Assembly: GCA_903847605.1 (NCBI GenBank)
Contig: CAINED010000073.1
Location: 1-40,050 of the forward strand
From: an uncultured Hyphomicrobiales bacterium
GTDB taxonomy: Bacteria; Pseudomonadota; Alphaproteobacteria; Rhizobiales; Beijerinckiaceae
Length of the DNA: 40,050 bases
Direction of reading: 5' to 3'
Part shown: positions 9,943 through 19,319 of the stretch, one piece after another
Numbering within the stretch: the stretch's first letter is position 1
Layout of the letters: every line of letters begins with the position of its first letter
Program-made: the position numbers and the translations under genes
The notes under the pieces: model-generated
The model's database searches: none
The model's input: the letters and a program-made list of their open reading frames with translations, nothing else
Told to the model about the DNA's origin: nothing

Positions 9943-11442
9943 ATGGATCTCGTCAATAATCTCGCGCAAGGTTTCGGCGTCGCACTGACGTTTCAGAACA
10001 TCGGCCTGTGTTTCCTTGGCTGCATGATCGGTACGCTCATCGGCGTTCTGCCCGGCGTCGGCCCCATCGCAACCATCGCCATGCTGCTGCCGATCACCTT
10101 CGGCCTGCCGCCGGTCGGCGCTCTCATCATGCTCGCCGGCATCTACTACGGCGCGCAATACGGCGGCTCTACGACAGCCATTCTCGTCAACATTCCCGGC
10201 GAGGCGACGGCCGTCGTCACGACTCTCGACGGCCACCAGATGGCCAAACAGGGCCGCGCCGGTACGGCGCTCGGTGTCGCGGCTCTCGGCTCCTTCTTTG
10301 CCGGCACGGTTGCGACCCTGTTCATCGCCGCCATGGGCGAGCCGCTGACCAAGCTCGCGCAGCTCTTCGGCCCCGCCGAATATTTCTCGCTGATGGTGAT
10401 GGGCCTCGTCTTCTCGACCGTGCTGGCGCAGGGGTCTGTCTATAAAGCCATCCTGATGGTGTTGCTCGGCCTCCTGCTCTCGACGATCGGCACCGATCTC
10501 GAAACGGGTCAGGAGCGCATCACGATGGGCATCCAGAACCTGTCGGACGGTCTCGACTTTACCCCGCTCGCCATGGGTATTTTCGGGTTCGCGGAAATCC
10601 TGCGCAATCTCGATACGCCCGAAGCGCGCGATGTCGTGCGCAGCGCCATCGGACGTCTTCTGCCGTCCATGGCGGAAATCAAGCAGTGCATTCCGCCCGT
10701 GCTGCGCGGCACGTTCATCGGCGGGTTGCTCGGCATTCTTCCGGGCAACGGCGCGGTGCTCGGCCCCTTCGCGTCCTACACGGTCGAAAAGAAGATTGCG
10801 AAAGACCCGAGCCGCTTCGGCAAGGGCGCGATCGAAGGCGTCGCCGGTCCAGAATCCGCCAACAACGCCGGCGCCCAGACGGCCTTCATCCCGCTGCTGA
10901 CGCTGGGCATTCCGCCGAACGCGGTCATGGCGCTGATGGTCGGCGCGATGACCATTCACGGCATCATTCCCGGCCCGCAGGTGATGACCAAGAACCCCGA
11001 TCTCTTCTGGGGCATGATCGCCTCGATGTGGCTCGGCAACGCGATGCTGGTCATCATCAACCTGCCGCTGATCGGCATCTGGGTGAAGCTGCTCAAGGTC
11101 CCGTATCGCATGATGTTCCCGGCGATCCTGATCTTCTGCTGCATCGGTATCTACAGCGTGAACAATGCGATGGAAGACGTGCTTTCCACCGCCTTCTTCA
11201 CCTTCGTCGGCTACCTGCTGATCAAATTCGGCTACGAGCCCGCGCCGATGCTGCTCGGCTTCGTGCTCGGCAAGCTGATGGAGGAAAAATTCCGTCAGGC
11301 GATGATCCTGTCGCGCGGAAGCTTCATGACCTTCGTCGAGCGTCCGGTCTCCGCCGTGCTGCTCGCCATCGCGTTCGGTCTGCTGATCATCGCGGCGCTG
11401 CCGTCCATGCGAAAGAAGCGCGAGGAAGTTTTCGCGGAATAG
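9943..11442 (+). CDS. tctA: TTT transporter large membrane subunit TctA
   Basis: A 499-residue polytopic protein, the normal TctA length. Family motifs are present: GVLPGVGPIATIAMLLP near residues 31-47, YYGAQYGGSTTAILVNIPGE near 68-87, and the second repeat GVAGPESANNAGAQ with a TLGIPPNAVMALM segment. These glycine- and proline-rich motifs occur in each half of the inverted-repeat fold and line the substrate path. The gene follows tctB by 10 bp behind GAGGGG and ends before a strong intrinsic terminator, so tctBA is one unit and the binding protein gene beyond it is a separate or read-through gene. Confidence 0.93.
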   Translation: MDLVNNLAQGFGVALTFQNIGLCFLGCMIGTLIGVLPGVGPIATIAMLLPITFGLPPVGALIMLAGIYYGAQYGGSTTAILVNIPGEATAVVTTLDGHQMAKQGRAGTALGVAALGSFFAGTVATLFIAAMGEPLTKLAQLFGPAEYFSLMVMGLVFSTVLAQGSVYKAILMVLLGLLLSTIGTDLETGQERITMGIQNLSDGLDFTPLAMGIFGFAEILRNLDTPEARDVVRSAIGRLLPSMAEIKQCIPPVLRGTFIGGLLGILPGNGAVLGPFASYTVEKKIAKDPSRFGKGAIEGVAGPESANNAGAQTAFIPLLTLGIPPNAVMALMVGAMTIHGIIPGPQVMTKNPDLFWGMIASMWLGNAMLVIINLPLIGIWVKLLKVPYRMMFPAILIFCCIGIYSVNNAMEDVLSTAFFTFVGYLLIKFGYEPAPMLLGFVLGKLMEEKFRQAMILSRGSFMTFVERPVSAVLLAIAFGLLIIAALPSMRKKREEVFAE

Positions 11443-11490
11443 CCAAGCTTGGTCCGGCTTTCCCGCCGGGCTATAGGCCGAAAGTCACAT

Positions 11491-11517
11491 GGCGGCCCCT
11501 TTGTGGGCCGCCTTTTT
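11491..11517 (+). terminator. Intrinsic terminator after tctA
   Basis: GGCGGCCC (11491-11498) and GGGCCGCC (11505-11512) form a perfect 8-bp stem with loop CTTTGT, followed directly by TTTTT. It lies 48 bp after the tctA stop and before the next start at 11585, separating the membrane-subunit genes from the binding protein gene. Confidence 0.85.
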
Positions 11518-11584
11518 GCGCTATATCATCGCGTCGGGCGGCATGGAGCTTCACGAGAGCCCGGCCTGTTGGAGGAGTTCTGAT

Positions 11585-12556
11585 ATGAAAAGGTTGCTTG
11601 GTGCCGTTATCGGTTGCGTAGTGTTTGCGCTTCCGGCCTTTGCGCAAAATTATCCTACGCGTCCCATTTCGATGATCGTGCCTTTCGCCGCCGGCGGCCC
11701 GACGGACATCATCGCGCGCATTGTCGCCGAGCCGATGTCGCGCATTCTCGGCCAGCAGGTGATCGTCGAAAACGTGGCCGGCGCAGGCGGCACGACCGGC
11801 ATCACCCGTGGCGCCGGCGCCAAGCCCGACGGATACGCGATCATGATGGGCCATATGGGCACGCATGGCGTCGCGCCGGCGCTGTTTCCGAACCTGAAAT
11901 ACAATCCGGCGACGGATTTCACGCCGATCGGCCTGGCGGCCGGTACGCCGATCATCATCGTCGCCAAGAAGAACCATCCCGCAACGAACCTTAAGGAATT
12001 TCTGGCCTGGGCGGCGAAAGAGGGCAACAAGGCCAACCAGGCTTACGCCGGCAACGCCTCGGTCTCGCATACGACGGGCATCCTGCTCGGCACAATGATG
12101 CCGGGCGCATCGCCGACCCTGGTGCCCTATACCGGGACCGGCCCGGCGCTGAACGATCTCGTCTCCGGTCAGGTCGATTTCATGACCGACCAGATCGTCA
12201 ACGTGGTCGAGCAGATTCGCGGCGGCAATATCAAGGCCTTCGCCATCGCGACGCCGCAGCGCTCGCCCGCCCTGCCCGACCTGCCCACCACAAAGGAAGC
12301 GGGCCTGCCGCAGTATGAGGTCAGTGCATGGAACGCTGTCTTCGGTCCGAAGGGCCTGCCGGCCGATGTGACCGCGAAGCTTCAGGATGCACTGAACAAG
12401 GCGCTCGACGATCCCAATTCGAAAAAGCGTTTCGACGATCTCGGCGGCGTTGTTCCGGGTCCGGACGGCCGTGGCGGTCCCGCGTTGCAAAAGCTGGTCG
12501 AGAGCGAACTCGCCCGCTGGGTGCCCGCCATCAAGGCGGCGACCGGCAAGAAATAA
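11585..12556 (+). CDS. tctC: TctC/Bug-family binding protein
   Basis: A 323-residue secreted protein. ATG 11585 has GGAGGAG 7-13 bases upstream and yields a clean signal peptide (about 1-20, ending FALPAFAQ). The family motifs follow: PISMIVPFAAGGPTD and VENVAGAGGTTG for ligand-carboxylate binding, then KPDGYAIMMG. The length is standard. Order here is tctB-tctA-tctC, with a terminator between tctA and this gene, so the binding protein may be expressed independently, as is common where more periplasmic protein is needed. It is the likely receptor for the upstream TctBA. The ligand is a carboxylate of unknown identity. Confidence 0.9.
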   Translation: MKRLLGAVIGCVVFALPAFAQNYPTRPISMIVPFAAGGPTDIIARIVAEPMSRILGQQVIVENVAGAGGTTGITRGAGAKPDGYAIMMGHMGTHGVAPALFPNLKYNPATDFTPIGLAAGTPIIIVAKKNHPATNLKEFLAWAAKEGNKANQAYAGNASVSHTTGILLGTMMPGASPTLVPYTGTGPALNDLVSGQVDFMTDQIVNVVEQIRGGNIKAFAIATPQRSPALPDLPTTKEAGLPQYEVSAWNAVFGPKGLPADVTAKLQDALNKALDDPNSKKRFDDLGGVVPGPDGRGGPALQKLVESELARWVPAIKAATGKK

Positions 12557-12607
12557 TCCGCAATGAAATAATCCGCATCGCGGTGCGATTTGACTGAAGG
12601 CAAGAAG

Positions 12608-12632
12608 CGGCGGGCGACACCCGCCGTTTTTT
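12608..12632 (+). terminator. Intrinsic terminator after tctC (11585)
   Basis: CGGCGGG (12608-12614) and CCCGCCG (12620-12626) pair around CGACA and are followed by six T residues. It ends the binding-protein transcript before the dioxygenase gene. Confidence 0.85.
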
Positions 12633-12727
12633 AATTCGCTCTCTAAGGGATGCGATCATCCGCTCACTCGACGGCGATGGGCGGATCGGGTTAGATCGCG
12701 ACAACCAATGTTCGCGGGAGAACGTCC

Positions 12728-13618
12728 ATGATCGTGAAAGATCACAAGCACCTCACTGAAGTCGTCGTCGAGACCATGAAGCGCACGCCCGATCCGCGCC
12801 TGCGCGAAATCATGGTGTCGCTCGTCACGCACATGCATTCCTTCGTGCGTGACGTGAAGCTGACGGAGAAAGAATTCCAGATGGCGCTGGAGATCGTGAA
12901 CGCCATCGGCCAGGCCTCGTCGGACACGCATAACGAAGCGTCGGTCATGTCGGGTTCGCTCGGCGTGTCGCAACTCGTGTGCCTGTTGAACAACGGCAAC
13001 ATGGGCGAACAGGAAACCACCCACAATCTGCTTGGGCCCTTCTGGCGCAAGGGCGTCCCGGATGTCGAGAATGGCGGCACATTGCTGCGCTCCCCGACGC
13101 CCGGCCCCGCCATGCTGGTAGAGGCCGTGGTGCGCGATCCCCAGGGCAATCCGGTGGCGGATGCCGTCGCCGACATCTGGCATTCCTCGCCGGTGGGCCT
13201 CTATGAGCAGCAGGATCCGGAGCAGGCGGAAATGAACCTGCGCGGCATGTTCAGGACGGACAAGGACGGCAAGTTCTGGTTCTGGTCGGTCAAGCCGGCG
13301 GGCTATCCCCTGCCGATCAACGGCCCGCTCGGGACGCTATTGAAAGCGCAGAACCGCCAACACTATCGCCCCGCGCATCTGCACGTGATGATCGTAAAGC
13401 CCGGCTACAAGACGATGATCTCGCAGGTCTATGATCAGGACGACGAACTGATCGAGAAGGATCCGCAATTCGGCGTCACCAAAAAACTGCTCGGCAATTA
13501 CAAGCGCCACGACGAGCCCGCGCCCAAGTCCGGGGTCGCCTCGCCCTGGTACAAGCTCGATTATGAGTTCATCGTCGAAAAGGGCGAGTCCACGCTGCCC
13601 CGTCCGCCGATCAAGTAA
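12728..13618 (+). CDS. Intradiol ring-cleavage dioxygenase (catechol/hydroxyquinol 1,2-dioxygenase type)
   Basis: A 296-residue cytoplasmic non-heme Fe(III) enzyme that opens catecholic rings between the two hydroxyls. An N-terminal helical domain (about 1-100) with the catechol-dioxygenase dimer linker is followed by the beta-sandwich catalytic domain. The four iron ligands can be placed: Tyr159 (SPVGLYE), Tyr193 (PAGYPLP), His217 and His219 (RPAHLHV). Spacing and length match hydroxyquinol/catechol 1,2-dioxygenases rather than protocatechuate 3,4-dioxygenase. It starts after GGGAGA and lies alone between terminator-bounded transport genes. With the dienelactone hydrolase nearby it suggests a hydroxyquinol- or chlorocatechol-like route, although no maleylacetate reductase gene is in the window. 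Confidence 0.9.
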   Translation: MIVKDHKHLTEVVVETMKRTPDPRLREIMVSLVTHMHSFVRDVKLTEKEFQMALEIVNAIGQASSDTHNEASVMSGSLGVSQLVCLLNNGNMGEQETTHNLLGPFWRKGVPDVENGGTLLRSPTPGPAMLVEAVVRDPQGNPVADAVADIWHSSPVGLYEQQDPEQAEMNLRGMFRTDKDGKFWFWSVKPAGYPLPINGPLGTLLKAQNRQHYRPAHLHVMIVKPGYKTMISQVYDQDDELIEKDPQFGVTKKLLGNYKRHDEPAPKSGVASPWYKLDYEFIVEKGESTLPRPPIK

Positions 13619-13709
13619 AGCGATTTCCCCGCGGGATTTGCTGGGCTCCGCCTTGAAGTTTCCCGTCGGACGTGGTCCCTATAGATGAAGGGATCACGGA
13701 GGGTGGATT

Positions 13710-14681
13710 ATGATTTCGCGTCGTCATGTTATTCGCAACGGCCTGCTGTGCAGCGTCTTCGCCGCAGCGGGCCTGCCGGCCTTCGCCGCACCGACTAGCC
13801 TGCAGATTTTCGTCCCCGCAGCCCCCGGCGGCGGCTGGGACCAGACGGCGCGCTCGATCGAAGCGGCGATGCGCAAGGACAACATCATCACGAACTTCCG
13901 CGTCGAGCACCGGCCCGGCGCCGGCGGCGCTGTGGGCCTGCCGGTCTTCGTCTCGACCAAGAAGGGCAATCCCGAAGCGATCATGATCGGCGGCCTCGTG
14001 ATGGTCGGCTCGCTCGTCGCCAACAATAGCCCAGTCGGGCTTTCCGCGGTGACGCCGATTGCGCGGCTCACCGGCGAAGCGGAAATCATCGTCGTGCCGG
14101 CGCAATCGCCGTTCAAGACGATGCAGGATCTCGTCGCCGCGATGAAAGCCGATGTCGGCAAGGTTTCCTTCGCGGGCGGCTCGGCGGGCGGCACCGATCA
14201 TATTCTCGCGGGCATGATGGCCAAGGCGCTCGGGCTCGATCCGCGCAAGGTGGCCTATGTCGCTTATGCCGGCGGCGGCCCGGCCCAGGCCGCGCTCCTC
14301 GGCAATCAGGTTTCGGCCGGCATTTCCGGCGTCGGAGAATTCGCCGAACAGGTCAAGGCCGGCAAGCTGCGCGCGCTGGCGGTTTCGTCGTCAAGCCGCG
14401 TCGCCGATTTCAAGGATGTGCCGACACTGAAGGAAGCGGGCGTCAACGTCGAACTGTCGAACTGGCGCGGCGTTTTCGCAGCGCCGGGCATTACTGATGC
14501 CCAGCGCAAGGATCTCGTGGACCTTATCGAGAAGATGGCGAACGGTCCGGCGTGGAAGGGCGAACTCGGGACGAAGGGCTGGGACGGCCTGCTGATGACC
14601 GGCGACGCCTTCAAGAAATATGTCGACGATGAAGTCGTGCGCATCACGGCAGTCCTCACCGACCTCGGCCTGAAGAAGTAA
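13710..14681 (+). CDS. tctC: TctC tricarboxylate-type binding protein
   Basis: A 323-residue secreted receptor with GGAGG about 8 bases before the ATG and a signal peptide of about 28 residues that starts MISRRHVIRNG and ends PAFAAP. The mature protein shows LQIFVPAAPGGGWDQTARS and HRPGAGGAVGL, the two loops that bind ligand carboxylates. The GGGWDQTAR version is typical of true TctC proteins in tctCBA operons rather than orphan Bug proteins. tctB starts 6 bp after its stop and tctA follows, so this is a complete tctCBA operon. Expected ligands are citrate-like or other di/tricarboxylates; the specific one is not visible. Confidence 0.92.
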   Translation: MISRRHVIRNGLLCSVFAAAGLPAFAAPTSLQIFVPAAPGGGWDQTARSIEAAMRKDNIITNFRVEHRPGAGGAVGLPVFVSTKKGNPEAIMIGGLVMVGSLVANNSPVGLSAVTPIARLTGEAEIIVVPAQSPFKTMQDLVAAMKADVGKVSFAGGSAGGTDHILAGMMAKALGLDPRKVAYVAYAGGGPAQAALLGNQVSAGISGVGEFAEQVKAGKLRALAVSSSSRVADFKDVPTLKEAGVNVELSNWRGVFAAPGITDAQRKDLVDLIEKMANGPAWKGELGTKGWDGLLMTGDAFKKYVDDEVVRITAVLTDLGLKK

Positions 14682-14687
14682 GCCGCG

Positions 14688-15182
14688 ATGCCTGATGGCG
14701 CGGGGCAAGATCGACAGGGAAATCGCGGCGATCTTGCGATCGGTGCAGGAATTATCCTGCTGTCGCTGGCGCTCGCCTGGCAGGCGAGCGTCATTCCCGG
14801 TTCGGCGAGCTATGCGCAGGTCGGCGCGGACGTCTTTCCGTGGATCGTCTCGGCGATGCTCTTCATGCTCGGGATTTTCCTGACGCTCGCGGCATTGCGG
14901 GGCGGCTGGTCGCATGAGATCGAGGATGCGCCCGAGAGTACCGACTGGCGCTCGCTCGGCTGGGTGGCGCTCGGCCTCATCATCAACGCCGCCGCCATCG
15001 AATATATCGGCTTCATTCTCGTTTCGACGGTCATGTTCGCGCTGATCGCACGCGGCTTCGGCAGTACGCAGCCGATCCGCGACGCGGCCATCGGCTTCGC
15101 GCTCGCGCTCGTGTCCTATGTCGGCTTCGATCGCGTGCTCGGCTACAAGATCGGCAGCGGCCTCATCGAGAGTCTGATCTGA
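14688..15182 (+). CDS. tctB: TTT transporter small membrane subunit TctB
   Basis: A 164-residue four-helix membrane protein, start ATG 6 bp after the tctC stop. The first helix begins [18 protein letters not shown] and is followed by [13 protein letters not shown], the G-x-x-x-F-P motif of TctB. It shares size and topology with the TctB at 9438 but little sequence, as usual for this subunit. The ribosome binding site is weak, consistent with coupling to tctC. It should form the inner-membrane complex with the TctA encoded next. Confidence 0.88.
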   Translation: MPDGAGQDRQGNRGDLAIGAGIILLSLALAWQASVIPGSASYAQVGADVFPWIVSAMLFMLGIFLTLAALRGGWSHEIEDAPESTDWRSLGWVALGLIINAAAIEYIGFILVSTVMFALIARGFGSTQPIRDAAIGFALALVSYVGFDRVLGYKIGSGLIESLI

Positions 15183-15198
15183 TGGATGCGCAACTCTG

Positions 15199-16695
15199 AT
15201 GGATACTCTTGCCCATCTCGCCAACGGCTTCGCGCTGGCGCTGACGCCGATCAACCTGTTGTGGTGCCTTGTCGGCGTGACCGTGGGAACCGCCATCGGT
15301 GTACTGCCGGGCCTTGGCCCCGCGCTCACCATCGCGCTGCTGCTGCCGCTCACCTACAAGGTCGATGCGACCTCGGCCTTCATTCTCTTCGCGGGCATCT
15401 ACTATGGCGCGATGTACGGGGGATCGACGACGTCGATCCTTTTGAACACGCCCGGCGAAAGTGCGACCATCGTTACCTCGCTCGAAGGCAATCGGATGGC
15501 GCGCAGCGGTCGCGCCGGCGCGGCGCTCTCGACGGCGGCCATCGGCTCCTTCGTGGCAGGAACCATCGGCACCATTGGCCTGACTTTCGCGGCCGAGCCC
15601 GTCGTGCGTTTCGCGCTGAAATTCGGCCCGGCCGAATATTTCTCGCTGATGGTGTTGAGCTTCGTCACCGTATCCGCCGTGCTCGGCTCCTCGGCGCTGC
15701 GCGGCCTCACGGCGCTCGCGGTCGGCATCTTTCTGGGCATGATCGGCATCGACCTGCAGACAGGCCAGCCCCGCTTCGCCTTCGGCGTGACGGAACTGCT
15801 CGATGGCATCAACGTGCTCATCGTCGCCGTCGGCCTCTTCGCCGTGGGCGAGACGCTCTATCTCGCCGCCCATGGCAAGCGCGGGCCGCAGGAAGTGCTG
15901 GTGGTAAAGGATTCCATCTGGATGAGCGCAGCCGACTGGGCGCGCTCGTGGAAGCCGTGGCTGCGCGGCTCTTTCCTCGGCTTTCCCATTGGCGCCATGC
16001 CGGCGGGCGGCGCGGAAGTGCCGACCTTCCTCTCCTACTGGATGGAAAAGCGCTTCTCGAAACACAAGGAAGAATTCGGCACGGTCGGCGCCATCGAGGG
16101 TGTCGCGGGGCCGGAAGCCGCGAACAACGCCTCGGCCGCCGGCGTGCTCGTGCCGATGCTGGCGCTGGGCCTGCCGACATCGGCAACCGCCGCCATCATG
16201 CTTTCGGCCTTCCAGAGCTACGGCATCAATCCCGGCCCGCAATTGCTGGACACGCAGCCGGCGCTGGTCTGGTCGCTGATCGCCAGCCTCTACATCGGCA
16301 ACGTGATGCTGCTGGTGCTGAACCTGCCGCTCGTCGGCCTCTGGGTGAAAATCCTGAAGGTGCCGGAGCCGCTGCTTTATGCCGGCATTCTCGTCTTCGC
16401 GACCATCGGCACCTACGGCATCAGCCGCTCGGTGGTGGACCTGCTGCTGCTCTATACGATGGGCGTGATGGGCTACCTGATGCGCCGCTTCGATTTCCCG
16501 ACTGCGCCCGTCATCATCGGCATGATCCTGGGGCCGCTGGCCGAGCAGGAATTCCGTCGCGCGATGACGATCAGCCAGGGCGACCTCACCATCTTCTTCA
16601 CGCGACCGCTGTCGCTGACCTTGCTGGTGATCGCCGCGCTCGCGGTCGCCGGGCCGTATCTTGCGAAGCTGGTGCGGAAGCCGGCGGCGGGGTGA
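15199..16695 (+). CDS. tctA: TTT transporter large membrane subunit TctA
   Basis: A 498-residue polytopic protein with TctA signature segments: [20 protein letters not shown] near residues 33-52, [20 protein letters not shown] near 68-87, and the second-half repeat [20 protein letters not shown] with [13 protein letters not shown]. It is closely similar in layout to the TctA at 9943, so the two sets are paralogous systems probably for different substrates. It starts 16 bp after tctB; a duplicated short string TCTGATGGAT around 15178-15206 places two ATGs there, and only the second (15199) is in frame with the long protein. The gene ends 39 bp from the convergent coiled-coil gene. Confidence 0.93.
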   Translation: MDTLAHLANGFALALTPINLLWCLVGVTVGTAIGVLPGLGPALTIALLLPLTYKVDATSAFILFAGIYYGAMYGGSTTSILLNTPGESATIVTSLEGNRMARSGRAGAALSTAAIGSFVAGTIGTIGLTFAAEPVVRFALKFGPAEYFSLMVLSFVTVSAVLGSSALRGLTALAVGIFLGMIGIDLQTGQPRFAFGVTELLDGINVLIVAVGLFAVGETLYLAAHGKRGPQEVLVVKDSIWMSAADWARSWKPWLRGSFLGFPIGAMPAGGAEVPTFLSYWMEKRFSKHKEEFGTVGAIEGVAGPEAANNASAAGVLVPMLALGLPTSATAAIMLSAFQSYGINPGPQLLDTQPALVWSLIASLYIGNVMLLVLNLPLVGLWVKILKVPEPLLYAGILVFATIGTYGISRSVVDLLLLYTMGVMGYLMRRFDFPTAPVIIGMILGPLAEQEFRRAMTISQGDLTIFFTRPLSLTLLVIAALAVAGPYLAKLVRKPAAG

Positions 16696-16734
16696 GGCAG
16701 CAGCGACGATTGGTTTCGCTTTGTTGGTGGAGGC

Positions 16735-18345
16735 CTAAAACCTCCCCCCGGTCGTAAACCCGCCATCGTCGTCGGACGATCCGCCGCCCCAGGAACTGTC
16801 GGACGAACCGCCGGAAGAACCGCTATCATCAGGCCACGGTCCACCCTTGCCGGCGTTCTTCATGGCGTCTTCGATCCACTCGCCGATATCGCCCCAGCCG
16901 CTGGCGGTGCTGCCGCCTTCATTGCGCTTCTGGCCCAAAATGTCATCGAGGCCCCAGTCGCCGGGCTGGCCCGACCAGCCGCCGCTCATGCGCCCGCCGC
17001 GGCCCCATGAACCGCCGCCGGGTGTCTGGATGCCGCCGCCGAAATCGCCGCGCGCGCGCGGCTTGCGCCGCCTGAAACCGTCTTCGAGCATGTCGTCGAT
17101 ACGCCCGCCGCGCAGCGCGCCCGCGAGAATGCCGCCGATCAGCGAGCCGATGAAATCGCCGCTCTTGAAGCCACCGAAGGGATCGTCGTATCCCCGCTGG
17201 CGGAAACTGTCGCTGGTGCGCTCGAGTTCCTGCCGGCGTTGCGTGTGTTCCAGTGTGGCCTGCCGCGCCTTTGCGATCTGCCGGTCGGTCGCCTCGATGG
17301 CGTCGCGCACTGCGCCGATGCGCCGCACGATGTTTTCATCTTCCGGCGTCGGCGTCGCCTGCGCCTCGCGCATCAGCTTGCGCAAGTCTTCGCGCGACAA
17401 AGCCTCAGCCATGATGTCGATGGCGCGCTTGAGCAGCGGATCGCTCGATTCTTCCGGCGCGGTGCGGTTTTCCTCCTCGCGTTTCTTCAGATCGTTTTCG
17501 AGCGCGTCGGCGCGCACATCGGCCTCTTCATGGCGGGCTTCCGCTTGCGACAGCGCTTCTTCCAGCGCCTTGACGCCATCGGCTTCGAGTTCCGCGCGTT
17601 CGAATTGCGTCAGCTTCTGCGCCTCGGCCTCTGCGTCCTTCGCGAGGCGCTCGGCATGATCGCGCAGGCGCGCGGGAATTTCGTTGAGCATGAAATAATT
17701 GGGCCGCAACTCCTCGTAATCGATGAGGCGGGCGACCTTGCCGTCGAAGAAGCGCGCGAAAAATCCGGCCTTGTAGGCCGCCGTGCCGTAGCCGCGCGAC
17801 CACAGATACATGAAAAGATGATCGGCCTCGTAGGGCTTCTTCTTGCCGCTCTTTTCGTCTTCGGAAAGTTTCGCCTTTTCGGCAGAGCCGGCGGCGGTTT
17901 CTTTCAGTCGCGCCGCGTTGGCAATGAGGTCTTTCCAGCGCGGATCGCTTTTCAGCCGCGCCTGCGTCTTCGCGCGCAGCTCGTCGACTCGATGGGCAGC
18001 GGCCTCGACTTCGCCGGCAGCCGCGTTGCGTTTTGCGCCGGCCTCTTCGATCTGCTTGCGCAGGGCATCGCGTTGCGATGCGGCTTCATTGAGCTTCACC
18101 TGACGCTGCGCAATCAGCACCAGCGCCTGCCGCTCGGAGGAATCGAGCGGACCCGAAACCTTTTCACGCGACAGCGCATCGAGACGCACGCGCGCCAATG
18201 CGCGCCAGGACTGCGCTTCTTCGGTGCGCAGCCGCGCAGCTTCGGCCATCGCAGAATTCAGCGCGGCGACGAGGGCCTCCTCCTCGCGACGCACGCCCAT
18301 CAGCGCCGATTGTATCTGCGAAAACGCGTCGCGGCCGGAAATCAT
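16735..18345 (-). CDS. Coiled-coil protein with Gly/Ser-rich tail, unknown function
   Basis: A 536-residue protein from ATG 18345, which lies 4 bp after the stop of the upstream gene; the open frame extends further upstream but overlaps that gene. Long charged helices (about 5-160 and 235-390) look like coiled coils. Between them sits a compact aromatic segment (171-232, with [16 protein letters not shown] and [14 protein letters not shown]). Near residue 410 a glycine-zipper stretch ([17 protein letters not shown]) is followed by about 100 residues rich in Gly, Ser, Trp and Asp that end TTGGRF. I do not recognise the family. The tail resembles the low-complexity ends of TPM-domain proteins, but no TPM domain is present. 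It is the last gene of a three-gene unit. Confidence 0.75.
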   Translation of the reverse strand: MISGRDAFSQIQSALMGVRREEEALVAALNSAMAEAARLRTEEAQSWRALARVRLDALSREKVSGPLDSSERQALVLIAQRQVKLNEAASQRDALRKQIEEAGAKRNAAAGEVEAAAHRVDELRAKTQARLKSDPRWKDLIANAARLKETAAGSAEKAKLSEDEKSGKKKPYEADHLFMYLWSRGYGTAAYKAGFFARFFDGKVARLIDYEELRPNYFMLNEIPARLRDHAERLAKDAEAEAQKLTQFERAELEADGVKALEEALSQAEARHEEADVRADALENDLKKREEENRTAPEESSDPLLKRAIDIMAEALSREDLRKLMREAQATPTPEDENIVRRIGAVRDAIEATDRQIAKARQATLEHTQRRQELERTSDSFRQRGYDDPFGGFKSGDFIGSLIGGILAGALRGGRIDDMLEDGFRRRKPRARGDFGGGIQTPGGGSWGRGGRMSGGWSGQPGDWGLDDILGQKRNEGGSTASGWGDIGEWIEDAMKNAGKGGPWPDDSGSSGGSSDSSWGGGSSDDDGGFTTGGRF

Positions 18346-18349
18346 TGCG

Positions 18350-19294
18350 TCACCACTTGGTGAGATAGGCGCCGATGGCAGGCATCGACCATGTGGGTTC
18401 CAGCGCGCCGCGCGCCTTGCGGCCCAGAACATTGTTCTGGATGATGCCGTCGTCGCGCTTGTCGCGGGATATGTCGTCGTATGTCTTCTGCGGCACGCGC
18501 ACGGCGAATTTGGCGACGTTGGCGATAGCGTTGTCTTCCTCGCTGCGAACAGGCAGTGTCAGCTTCTGGCCGGACGGCGTGATCGCCTCGACGACGATGT
18601 AATAATTGCGCGCGTCGCGATTGACGTTGGGCGTGCGGAAAAGGCCTGTCGTCTCGCCGCGCGCCGAGACGATGCGCAATTCGTAGTCCTGAACGATGCG
18701 CGCGCGCAGATCCTGCATCGACTTGATGACAGCGCGCGTGGCGGTCGCGTCCTTGCGCGCGAGCGCCGCTTCTCCATCGCTTGCAAGTTTGTCGATAGCC
18801 GCACGCGCATCGTCGGTGCGCGCTTGCGACAGCGTTGTCGCCTTCTCATCCGCGAGTTGCTTTGGAAGAGTCTGCGTAATCTCGACTGTCGCAGCGGTCC
18901 GCGTCCGTTGCTCCTGAATGCCCGTCCAGACACCCGCGCCAAACCAGACAAGGAGGACAGCCAGCACAAGGCCAAGCGCCGCACCGGATATCACTCGATT
19001 GACCCAGAGATTGGCCCAGAAACGGCCGAAGGCGGAGCCCGATCTTTTATAGGTGAAGCGCGACTCCTTGAGCGCCTTGATGCCTTCCTCGAGGATGCGG
19101 TCGTTAACCTCGAGACCTTGTCCTTCGTAGATTTCGCGCAGGCGCTTCTTCAGCGCCTCGTCGCGATCGCCCTGCGCAAGTTCCTTTTCGACAAGCCGCT
19201 CTTCATGGCGCAGCGTATCGACGACATCCATGGCGAGCATGAGATCGTCGAGACGCGGCTGCGCAACTGCCGTGGCGGTCGTCGTGTCGGACAT
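18350..19294 (-). CDS. Single-pass membrane coiled-coil protein (possibly DUF6384)
   Basis: A 314-residue protein with a charged helical N-terminus (PRLDDLMLAMDVVDTLRHEE, residues 13-32, and following), a single transmembrane segment at about 101-125, a helical stretch (about 130-215) and a C-terminal beta-rich part with a VSARGETTGLFRTPN segment. It lies 25 bp after the preceding gene's stop and 4 bp before the next start, so the three genes are one operon. I believe this matches the uncharacterised DUF6384 family, but that is from memory. The likely topology, N-terminus in the cytoplasm and C-terminal domain in the periplasm, would let it anchor the two soluble coiled-coil partners at the inner membrane. 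Confidence 0.75.
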   Translation of the reverse strand: MSDTTTATAVAQPRLDDLMLAMDVVDTLRHEERLVEKELAQGDRDEALKKRLREIYEGQGLEVNDRILEEGIKALKESRFTYKRSGSAFGRFWANLWVNRVISGAALGLVLAVLLVWFGAGVWTGIQEQRTRTAATVEITQTLPKQLADEKATTLSQARTDDARAAIDKLASDGEAALARKDATATRAVIKSMQDLRARIVQDYELRIVSARGETTGLFRTPNVNRDARNYYIVVEAITPSGQKLTLPVRSEEDNAIANVAKFAVRVPQKTYDDISRDKRDDGIIQNNVLGRKARGALEPTWSMPAIGAYLTKW

Positions 19295-19319
19295 GGGATA
19301 GGTCCTGCGCAGCTTTGCG

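Noticed and set aside
15186..16757. 523-codon open frame on the same strand as tctA
   Set aside because: Out-of-frame reading of tctA; the tctA protein has all family motifs, while this one is Arg/His/Gly-rich without any.
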